Both the position numbers and the translations under genes were made by a program. This document shows, piece after piece, positions 23,601 to 35,600 of a DNA stretch of 64,000 nucleotides. The notes below the pieces were generated by a model. The model did no database searches. It saw only the letters and a program-made list of their open reading frames with translations, and was not told where the DNA came from. Numbering within the stretch: position 1 is the stretch's first letter; each line of letters begins with the position of its first letter. The stretch covers positions 2,276,501 to 2,340,500 of the forward strand of contig JAYKKM010000054.1 in assembly GCA_035772405.1 (NCBI GenBank). The letters are read 5' to 3'. The DNA is from Chrysogorgia sp. JL179-B06 (taxonomy: Eukaryota > Cnidaria > Anthozoa > Scleralcyonacea > Chrysogorgiidae).

Positions 23601-26600
23601 ATGTCTTTCTAAAGTTCTCAAAAACGTCGGCAAGCAAGAGCACATCACTTTTCAAGTACAGGTCGTGGTACCCACCCATACTCTCAACGTCGAAGTAGTC
23701 CCACACGTCGATGGCACGCTCATGCATTTCTTCCGTAATATGCTCGTCATTCAGAATGCTGTAGAAGTCCTTTTTGGAGGGTAGCTCGCATTCATCGAAT
23801 TTATCAAAGGAGTCCATATAATCATAGGGGTAGACCCCCTTTCTTGTCATAAGTGCCAACCCCTCGTCGCGAAACACTTCTGACGTGTACTTGAAAGCGT
23901 CCCTTGGTAGGTTCTTCACCAAGTTGTCTAGACCACTACTCATGAACTGAAAGCTGTCCAAGAACACCAAGTTTTTTCCAAGCATGAACGCCATGTACTT
24001 CTCCATGTTGTTTGGTATCACGTTTATGTCTTGGCCAAACTTTCCAATCTCCTGCATAATGAAATGGCTATCGTAGCCACGTAGGTTATGAAAGATCACA
24101 GGAATTTTATCAGTCAACTTAAAGTTCACGTTACATTCACGATGTGCAGACCCTCTGTACTTACCTGACACGTGACAGTGGTCTCTCACTCTAACGTTAG
24201 CACCAGTGTACTCAACACTGCAAATATGACAACTCTTAGCCTCGTCAAAGTTCTTCTTATAGGCATCAGTCAGTATCATTTCTTTGTTAAAGTGACTCTC
24301 AGATGTCTCTCTACAATATTCGACAATTTCTAGCATCTCCCCAATGAACTTGTTGACTGCATTTTCACCGCGGTACACTTTTACTGGCTTACTGTACTCA
24401 TTGTCATAGCAACAAATCAGTTTATACCCATAACCACAGTCAACGTGCCTCTGGTAAGCACTTGTGTAGCTACACTCGCTTGATGGTGTCGCTGTGTGCA
24501 CCTTCTGTGTGATAGCCTCGAAGTCTGCATACACCACAAATGGTACATTTAATTGTCTGCTAAAATTCTCGTATTTCACTTTCGCACCTTTTTGCGGCAT
24601 TTTAATAGCTTGCTTCCCATTAATGACCAAACACACTTCAATATGACTTTCGAGCACGTCCGCGCGGGTGAAACACTGCAAACAATACCTGCAAAAGTGC
24701 TTTCTCGCCTTATACTTTGTCTGACGGTACATGAATTTGTTAAAATCGCGAATGTACACATAATGCTTGTTGCCCACGTCATTAGTTATCAACAGTAGGT
24801 CCACATGGTCAGGATACGTCTCCTTGGAAACGTACACAGGGAATGGCTGCTTATTTTCGTACCCAAAAACATTTATGCTAATATCGTTCGCCTTTTCGAT
24901 CTTGTTGTAGTCTTTGAGTGTGACTGGGAAGTCAACTCCGTCATAATTCAGCTCACCGACATGCCTAGCGTACTTCGACGTTCTATCGGAGTGTTTTCCA
25001 ACAGGAAACTTATGCGCAAGGTGGCACCATCTAAAGCACTCGTTGTCATCATCGTTATTTACGTTTATCAGACCCTTCATACTGTTGCGCAACTCCTTTG
25101 GCAACGCAATGTAGCTACTCCCATGCAAAGGTCTGTAAATAGCGACGTTGACGTAGTGCGCGTCTATTTTGTCGATAGTCCATCCAGACCCCTCAGATAG
25201 CCACCCAGCTATCCGCGTCAAAATCTGCTCCGACCCACGATTGGCAACACCCTCGATGTCGTGCTCGTTAATGACGACGAACGTTTCGCTGTTAAAGTAG
25301 GCAGTTTTGTATGTGGTCTTATCGAGTTCTAAAACTTTCTCAAAAGTGACCTTGACTGTCTCCACCACTTTCATTCCGTTGGTCTCACCTAATTCACGTC
25401 TCAAAAGGTTAGTGACAGCACTTCTACTGCCATTTACCTGATTGATGTCTCTGTCGTCAATTACCTCGACTCCATAAGACCTTGTGAACCCTCTCAGTGC
25501 TCGATCCAACAAATGTGTTGACGGTGCGAGGTCTTCGACTAGACGTTGTGTTTCTTGGTCTCCAAAAAAGCCGTGAACGTTGGTCGCTTCATCTGTTAGT
25601 GAATTGACAACGGCTGCACTCGTCTTATGCGCCCGTCTTTTTGTCAGTGGGTTTTTCGCGGTCCGACTCATTGGCTTCTATATACACTACGCTTGTTTTT
25701 TTTTCCTAAACCACTCGTCGTAATAATTGTCGCCACTTTCACACCATCCCAGCTTTGGGTACACCACCCCAAACAAATTGTCGTCAAACCTCTCTTTTAC
25801 CTTTCCGTCTTTGAGGTCTGACACCTTCTTGAGTGTCTCTAATTGTCTTCTATGACACAACCTAATAATGTAGTACCCATATCTGCTGACGTTTCTACCC
25901 TTTATCAAATTGCATGAGTACAACACATTGACAACTTTCAAGAAGTCCTCTTTTATCAACTCAAGGTGCTCACCCTTCACAACGTTCCGTAGTCTCCTCC
26001 CCATCCACCAAGACCGTTTGTGAACGCTTTTTAATCGCGTGAGTCTCATGTCGCTGTAACTCTGAGTGTAACCCCATTCGGTGTCGCCACACTTTGGACA
26101 TGCATACCCACCGCAGTCAGTCACATGTTTCACAACGTCACAATCCGAGCAGTAGTAAATTCTGAAGGTGTCTCCACACCCAGTTTGCGTCTCACTCGCG
26201 ATCTCGTCAATTGTCAAGCCATAACTCATCTTCCTCATAAGTTTGTCCATCGCTTATACTACTCCAACATTTTTTTTACCGAACTAGTACCCGTACCGCT
26301 ATTCCACTACCCAAACCTAGCGCGCTAACAAACAATAATTGGTATTCCTTCATTTCCGCACTCGGTTGGTAGTAATCCGCAATCTTCGGGAGGTCAGTGA
26401 ACACTCGTCCGCTGTACCGTATGGTCATTACGCTTCTAAGTTCTTCCAACGCATGGTTTGTGTCATTGATGTCAGCATTAGCATCTGAGAGCTGTTGTCG
26501 CAAACGCTGAATCTTATCTTTCTTGGCGACTTCATTCTCATACCACACTTCTTTCGCACTGGCTAACTGTTCCAACGCATGGTTGTGCCTTTTCATCTCA

Positions 26601-29600
26601 GCTTCGTAGCCTGAGTGGTTAAACTTTGAAAACATAAAGCCAGCGCCTGCAAAAGCTACTGCATTAAATATCCCTCCAGCCACAACACTCACCATTAACT
26701 TACGTTGATTTGAATGGATCTGTTGGTATCCACTTTTTCGATTGCATCCATTTCACTAGCAGCGTTCCTGCACCAACAGCCGCAGCAAGTTTCACTGTGC
26801 CTTTCACAGTCTCTGGTGTTCCCAATGGCTCTCCCAAAGCCTTTTTAGAAATCATACTCACTGCCACAGCGCCAGTCGTGACAAGTAGCGCATCGTACAA
26901 TTCGTTCATAAGTTCTTTTCGATCGATCGCAGTCATATACATTGTCGTGTGTTTTGTTCAAGAATCAAATGTGTCTAATGCTGGACGACAAGTTCTACGA
27001 TTTTCTGACACACTAGCTGGTGCAGTACTCACTTTTTCACTGCTAATTGTGTACCATAGCGAAGCAGCGGCAACGATAACACCAAGTGTCCCAACAATAT
27101 AACCATAGCTCCACTCACCACCCTGTTCTTCGTTAACTATCATTTCACGCATTTTCTTTTCTTTCGCAGCTTTCGATATCTCAGCCAACTTCTTACCAGC
27201 AGCGACGCGCTTTGGGTCCTTCACCTTAACACTTTTCACATCAGCCGTAATCTTCGCCTCAACAGCCGTCTGTGGGTCTTCAACCATCTAATACACTATC
27301 ACGTGTTATCTTACTCACAGTTGACCTCACAGGTGTCTCACAGTTGACCTCACAGGTGTCTCACAGTTCCAGACCAAACGCGTTAAAAAAATTAGGATTT
27401 TTTCTGAGAGTATAACATAATGACTCAAGTCCAAGACATCGCAGAAGAGATGACTCAAGACCAAGCCCGCCAAGAAGAGGAGATCGACGCAATGCGGAGA
27501 ATGTCCTTTGTCGATGCGTCTACCCCACAAGGCGCCTCTGGACCCAACGTCTTAAAAGGGTACTCGCAAGTCTTCAAGTTGTGCGACCCCGATCGTAAAA
27601 ACGAAGAGGTGTCGAGACAATTTGGTACCCAGATTCTCTATACAAAGTTCGCTCATGAGGCTTGGGTCGAGCTTGATGAAGTTAGAGCAAACAGGATGGT
27701 TAACGAACTAGCCAAGATGATCCCTGTGTGGTGCTACTCACCATTCAAACGTCTTACGCTAGCGAGTAGCCACTACTTGAGCAACCCTTGCGAGTCCGCC
27801 GCTACACTACTCGGTAACTACCTCGAAGTGTTCTTGGCGACCCTTCTATGGAAACCATGCTCAACCAAAGCCAAAGCGTGGCTAGAGCTTGCCGCAAACT
27901 GTGACGTCAACGTTTGTAGGGTGGGGTGTAATGAAATAGTGGGTGCGGGCGATATTATGAGTCACATACTCTCACACACTCACCTGGATTTTGCGCACGG
28001 CGGCGCGTCGTACAATTGTTACCCATGTGGTGTGGTTACCAACAACCCAATGCATCGCTCAAGACACGAGAGCTCGAGGTCTCATCTTAAAAACTTAGAG
28101 CTTCAGCGGATATTTAACAACGAGCAACAGTTGCCGCAAGAGGGGAGAGCATTTCTCTGGAGGTATAGTAACCATGAAGAAAGTTGGTAAACTAGAGATC
28201 GTGATTGGTCCCATGTTTGCAGGAAAAACAACAGAGGCTCTCCGCAGGTTAGTCACGTTGAGTAAATCAGGGCTCAAAGTCCTCTACATGAACAACACAG
28301 GTGACACTAGGCGAACTGACCACGCGTTCTCCACACATCGTCAGACCATTGTTGTTGGGTCAGACAGTTTACCTGCGAAGTTAATCACCAACCTCCCAAG
28401 TTCTTCCGAGATAGTTGATTATGACGTCATCGGAATTGACGAAGGCCATTGGTACTCTGATCTACTCCCAATTATTCGCGAATACGTTAAAGCTGGCATT
28501 CACGTCATTATTTGTGGTCTCATAACAACGGAGCACTTAAAAAAACTTGGTGAGCTTGACACACTGTTCCCAGTGGCAGACGACATCACATTTCTAAAAG
28601 CGTATTGCGCCGTTTGTCGCGACACTTACGGAACAACTGTTGAAGCGCCATTCAATTGGAGGTACAACCCAGGACCATCATTCGTTGGTGGTGCTGAGCA
28701 ATATCGTGCAGTGTGCAGACGTCATCATCCTTCCACACAAAATTAAGGGTGTTCTCGAATACCCCACTTTTTTAAATTTATACATTGGTCACATGAAGCG
28801 TCCAATGTCTCCCGTAGAAACATTTTTTCACACAGTGGTCAGAAGGTTTGTGAAATAAAGAGAGAAAGTTTCGCAGATATTTTTTTACTGAGTTAAAAAA
28901 AAACGTCTTTAAAAATGCTAGAGCAGTTGTCACTTCGAGCGTCGTCTCAACAACGAGAACGAGTGCTAACTCGACTTATTACTCGCTGTCTAAAAAGTCT
29001 CTTTACAATAGCGTCTCTCGTGGTTACTCAACGCTGATTTATTTTTAAATTTACGAAGGCAGTGAGAGCACTGAAACCCAACGTCAAAGAGATATTTTAT
29101 TACCGTGGTAATAGCGTCGTCGTACGAATCGCACAAGAGTGTTAGATAACCAGCGGATTTATATCTGAGTAGCAGAGACTCCTGCTCTTTGGATGTCTTG
29201 CCTGTGCCACCTGGGTTCTTGAACTCAATCACGAGTCCGCTGTGCTGTCGGTTTGTATTGGCAATAATCAAGTCGGGTGTTCCACGTTGGTAGCCTTTTT
29301 TCCACGAATTTATTCTTTTACTCGAAGTGTCTTGATTCTCACCACAAGCGGCCACCAAAATAGCTTCTGGATAATATTTCCTAAGAAAACCAACAACTTT
29401 TGTATGAAGGTCGAACTCAGTGATCATTACGAATTGATTGTGTTTGAGACCAACGCTAGCTAAACTTTTTCTAACGCTTGGTAAGACTTCTGAGTGCACC
29501 CACCTTCCGAAGTGTTTCGCACGCTCCATTTTACTCGAGAACACCAACGAGTAGACCCCAAGTTCATTGATAAACGAGGCCTGCTCCATCTTCATTTTGC

Positions 29601-32600
29601 AATCAGGTTCGACGTGGTCGTTTACTGCGTCTTTTGGTCTAGCATAGCCTAGAGCGCTCGCGACTTCTCCTGCTTTGAACCATATTTCACCGTTGTCCAT
29701 GACTGTCGTGATTTGGTGACCATCGAATAATTGCACTGAGTTGGTTGCCATTACTATAGCCCCGCAAAAAAAAACTACTCGACATAGGTGCCAGGTTTTT
29801 TATAGATCTGGTTTGTTGTGTACCAGTGCAGCAAATACGTTTTATTAGTCCTCAGTTTTCTACGTCGTCTGAAAAAGTTTCTAATGTTACGAACCAGTTT
29901 TCTAAGCCAACCCATTACATAACTTAAGTCACGTCTCCTACCACTCCTACTTTGTCTGACTCTGGTAACATAATAGGTTCGCCGTAAGTCTTTTTAGACC
30001 TCATACCAATCTCAGCGTGGAGCTCGAGAGTAACGTCACCGCGGCCAAATGATCCACCAGCTTTGAACATGTGGTCAGTCGTCTTATTTATCTTATATGT
30101 TTCATGAGGTCTCGAAAAACATGCTCCCATTTACTTTATACCATATTCCTTCATCATTTCTCCACCCATGATTATGATGTCTCGGTTTGTCATGTAGCCA
30201 CTCACGATTTTCACACCGTAGAATTCTATCAACGATGGGTACGCATAAGGTGCGAGTGGTATTCTTGGTCGATGTATTCCAAAAATTGTTCCATAGGGTG
30301 TGCCTATCTTTCCCATATTCGCTACGAAGTCTGAGTCGGTTGACTTAACGTTGTTGACCCTGACGTGCGAGTTGTCCATTTGCCAGTGTATCGATATCAT
30401 ATGCATTTTTGTGAGGTCAACGCCACTCGGAATAGTGCATATGCTCTCCATTGCTGGGACGCTACCACCATACGCGAGTCCATTAGTCATACCAGTCTTG
30501 TACCCTATGAACTTATCCCACTGACCATCGTCGTTTGATATAATTGTCTCCCAATTTGATCCAGCGGTGCGAGTAGGTAACCTCACTACGACAAAAATGG
30601 AAAGATCACACCATTGCATACTGGGGCAGTTAAAATGGAGACCTGACTCAAGTGGGATTGGTGTTAACACAGGTGATAGAAAACTTTGACTCACACCGCT
30701 GATGCCAACAATAGGGCCATAAGCTAGGTTGTTTTGCACTAATTTGCTTGTTTCACCAATGGCTTTCACTTTGTTTGAACCATTGGTGTGAAATTCCACA
30801 TTTTTCAAGGCGTGTGTGCTAACGTTGAAGTCGAGCACAACGTTGTAGGACTGACTCTTGAGGAAACCTGATAGCAATTGCTCTAGAGTTCTTTTATTGG
30901 TAGCATCTGAGTCATCGACTGGGTCTGCCACGTTTTTTATCGCTGAGCCTTGCATGTCTATTATTCCAGACATCCTTCCGCCGGTCGCGCTTAATTTGGG
31001 ATCTTCGTCCAGATGCCTTTTCGTTCTCTTTAGTATTTTATCGTGAGGGTCGTCAGACTCATACCCATAGTTTAGACTCATTACTACTTCAAGGTGTATT
31101 TGGTTAGCAGATAACCAGACACCGCTGAGAACCCTAAGATTATCGCCAACGTTGTCGTGTCTGACTCACTTGAGGTGGTGACCACTGTTTTTCTCACAGG
31201 AAGTGGTGTCACGTTTTCTTGGTAAACTTTTTTAGCCACAAGATTCGTTGGTATCACCACCACATTTTCTTGGTGAGCTTTTTTCTTCACAAGATTCGTT
31301 GGTACTACTAAGTGAGTCACCACATTTTCTTGGTGGACTTTTTTAGCCGTAATTGTTGGTGTTGTTGCGTTCAAGCTGGTGTTCACCCCAAATCTCATGG
31401 ACTCTGTGGCAATCTTTAATAAGTTGTTGTACCCAGCGATTTTATTCTTGAGAATTACTACATTACTTGGCATTAACCATGTACTTGGCGACACCGCGAG
31501 ATTTTGGACAACGTTGGTGTCTCTAATCGATTTATTCATGTTGAGAATCCATGTCGACACGTCATACTGAATAACACTGTCAGAAAACAACTTGCGGAAC
31601 TCTTGTTGGGTCTCTAAACTTCCTGCAGAACCACCAACGACTGATACACGTGTTCTCGCTTGTGCACCAAGTGTGGAGTACACAAAGGACTCTATGCTTT
31701 GATTTAGATATTGCAGCCCAATGTTGGTAAAGCCGTCTGACAATCGCGCGACGTATCGTTTGTAATCGTTCTGAACGTCGTTGAGTGTGAATACTCTGGT
31801 CTCACCTGTTGTGCCATCGCTCAGGACTTTATTCTGGTAGTAGTGCCTTCTGGGGATCTTGGAAATCTTACCGTACAATTCGGAAGCGTTGAATTCTCTA
31901 CTTATTGATTTCATGGTCTCACCACCCTCCATTCTTCTCAGAAGTCTTCTAATGGTGAAGTACAAATGAAATCTCATCACACTTGTGACCACAGGGTGGA
32001 CTTCTTGTGACACTGATAAATGTTGCAACGACACTCCACAACAGAAACTCGCACAATACGTCGCGAACACAATGCGATAGTAAGACTCGTTGTCATCCCA
32101 CTCTGATTTTGTCTTTGACGTAGTGACTCGCAAGGTTGGTAACTTTGACATGAAGTAGCTATTTTGGTTAACAAAAACTTTAAAGTTATTCACTGGATAA
32201 TTTAACACATTTTCTGTTGGATAGCCATCCCAAAGCCCCCAGTGGTTTTTATGACCTTTTGGTAGTGGTTGGATAGTTCCACCACCTTGCCATATTATTG
32301 GGAACTTACTATTGTGTAGCCACTTCCACATGCTTTTATCATTTTTGAAGGTTGTGCTGGTTATGTCTGTGCTGAGGATGTCGTTGTTTCTGAAATACAC
32401 ATCGACACTCATGATCTTACCATCTTGCAAAATATTTGGATAGAACTCGAATTTACTTAAAGTAGCGTGGGGGTACTTTTTGATGAGGTCTGCCTTTGCA
32501 TCGTGTGCGGCCTTTGACGTGTTAGCCATCGCACGCTCGTAATGCTTTCCATAGTAGTCATGAAGGGCTTTCTGCATATAATATACCATATGTTATACAT

Positions 32601-35600
32601 AATGCGAAAGTTGACGGTGTTCATTGAAGGTGTAGAAAAAGTTGTGTCCTTTGACAACAGTGTGATGATCACGCACGATAACCCATACATTATGGTCAAG
32701 ACAGCTACTGTGTTTTGGGACTACGACAACGTATTGGCAAACGCAACCAACTTCTCCTTCGATAGTCTCTCACTGATCTCAGTGCCTCAAGGACACTATA
32801 GCTTCAACGCGTTGGTCGAGTTCATGAAGCTTCAGCTCCCCGGCGTGGGGCAAAGTCTTGAGATAGAGAAAATTCTATCTGGTGGATGTAGAGTGAAGAC
32901 TACAGCCTTGTTAAGGTTGCGGGGAGTTGGGCCCCTTCTTGGCTTTGCGGAAAACACGTTAATCCAAAGGAAGCGGTGGCACGTCAGCCCAAACAAGGTT
33001 GATATGTATAGAGGTCTGAAGTACATAGAAATCTCATGTGATATTGTTGAAACCGAGAGCAATGTGGGCACTGATGGGAAGCGTAGCAATGTGATCACAA
33101 CGTTGCCAATACCCACTGAACAGTCTTTGAAAGGGTCGGCGCAACGTCATGTAGACATCGAGTCTAAGGTGAGTGTTAAAAAAGGTGTCTACTCAAGTAT
33201 GACATTTCGTGTCAAACCAAATAACGATAGTCTCAAAATTGGTGCGGTGTTATTGGAACTGTATATTGTGTGAATTATATGGAGCTTGGTGTGGAAACAG
33301 AGCAAGGGTTGAGAGACATTTACTATAATCCTAAGACATGGTTCAGTGGTGCAGAGAGGTTGTATCAAAGTGCATTGGGAGGCGGATTGAAAGTAACTAG
33401 AAAAACAGTGAAAGAATGGTTGACAGCGCAGGACACTTACACTAGGTACAAACCTATTGTGAGAAGACACAAGTTCCGCGCGACTTTTGTTGGGTTTCTT
33501 GGTGAAGAGCTCCAAATGGACTTAGTGGACATGAGCAAGTACTCAAAACAGAATGGAGGGTATTATTGGATATTGACAGGCATTGAAATATTGAGTAGAT
33601 ACGCTTTTGGAATCGCAGTTTATAGAAAAGACACTAAGAACATGACTAAGGCTGTTGGAGAGTTATTGAGCGACTTTAAAGATCGGTTTGGGGTCACACC
33701 TAAGTTAGCGCAATTTGATGATGGACTTGAGTTCTATAACGTTGGTGTTAAAAGTTTGCTGAAAGAACATGGTGTTGAGTATTTCAGCACTAAGAGCGAT
33801 AAAAAGGCTGCTGTTGTTGAGCGTTTTAATAGAAGTCTGAAGAGTATTATGTGGAAGTACTTTTACACCCGTGGGACGTATAGATGGACTGACGCTTTGG
33901 ACCAGTTTGTAAGCAATTACAATAGCAATGTGAACCGTAGTATTATGATGAAGCCGAAGGATGTCAATAAGTCAAACGAAGGCGAAGTGTGGACCACTTT
34001 GTTTGGTCACCAATTTGCAGACAACCCATTGCCAAAGTTTAGAGTTGGTCAATCGGTGAGAATTAGTAAATACAAGAGTGTGTTCACAAAGGGCTATGAA
34101 GCCAACTTCACCGAGGAGCTGTTTAGAGTGGTAAAGGTTATTCGTGGCGATCCGAATGTGTACGAAATTGAGGACGTGAGCGGTGAACAGATTATTGGTA
34201 AATTTTATGAACAGGAATTATCGCTGGTTAATAAGAAACATGGTGACGATGTGTACAGAGTTGAAAAGGTGTTGAAAAGAAAGAAAGTTAGAGGGAAGAA
34301 GATGGCGCTGGTCAAATGGTTGGGTTATGAGAGCAAGCATAATTCGTGGATACCAGAAAGCGATATTCAAAATGTGGGTTAGTGTAATATGGCCGAGGGT
34401 GGTTTCGACAACCTTGAGATGGGTAGCTCTAACGAATACAAAGATGTCGCCGACGACGAACTAGAGCGTAGTCTTGAAAAAGCCACTAAAGATAGCGAGC
34501 TAGCTTGGGGCGACCCAAACGTTGCAGTCAGTGAGAGAGTTAGACTAACTAAAGTGAGGAGTGGGCTGGCTCGCGAACATGGTAGAAGGGAGCGTCAACG
34601 CGTGGAGGAGGCCTTTAGCAATATTGAGACGCGGATTAATGACAACGCAAAAGACTACGAAGACGTTGCGAGGAGTGCGTCATTGTTAGACACCACACGC
34701 GCGGAGTACGTCGACATACCTGGACTAACACCAATCGAGAATCGTGAGTTGAATAGCACACTCAATCCAAGCGAGAATATGCTGCGTAAGTCTAGAGTAG
34801 GCGACGCTGGTACATTGCAAATAAAAGCAACCCATTTTCGAGACTTGATAGACAAAGCGGGCGAGAGAATGGCAGAGCTTAGCAAAAAAAAAAAAGATCT
34901 CACGACTGTGGGGGGTGAAGAGCGCATTGATCTAGCTGAGAGAGTGATTGGACTTATACAGGCTAAAGACATGCTTATTGAGCAGTGGGAAATAGAGGAA
35001 GCTAGAGAGCAACAGGAAGTCGACATTGACAGGTTTCAGAAGTTCGAGAAATGGGCTAGAGAAAATATGGTTGGGTTGAGTGCTCTAGCGATTTCAGTAG
35101 CTGCGATTATAACAACTATTATTATCGCTGGGAGGTCTGCTGTTATGAGAGGCGCTATGGCCACGAGGTCATTCGCACAGGCTGTTAAAAACGCAATAAC
35201 GAGGATGGGTCCATGGGCTGTTGGATTGGCTAACTTAGTTTACGACGCGCTGGTGACAGGCGCAAAGGGTCTCGCTTGGTTAGCTCAAAATCTGTGGGTG
35301 TTTGCGGTGACATTCGCGTGGCTTGCGTACAATTATTTAAACTAAAAGCAAAAACATAATTCGTGGATACCAGAAAGCGACATTCAAAATGTGAGCTAAT
35401 GTAATATGGCTGAAGGTGGGGAAGTTTTTGACGAGATTGAGATGGAGAACCTTGGTAGAGCTTACACTGATGATCAAATAAACGTCGAACTTGAAGAACT
35501 CACTAAACGTATAAATTCAATTGAGAAAATATACACCGACGACGATATACCACACATCGAACGTGTCGAGTATGAGAAATTGAATGGGAGAGCGAATAGA

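Noticed and set aside
22285..25200. Many + strand open frames of 60-130 aa across the polymerase gene
   Set aside because: Antisense shadows of pPolB with no domains or coherent neighbours.
32542..32601. Upstream ATG extending the minor capsid gene by 20 codons
   Set aside because: It lies within the start of the opposite gene, and the family-like sequence begins at [10 protein letters not shown].
33270..33278. Integrase start overlapping the minor capsid stop
   Set aside because: That position is GTG, not ATG; the first ATG is at 33,279.
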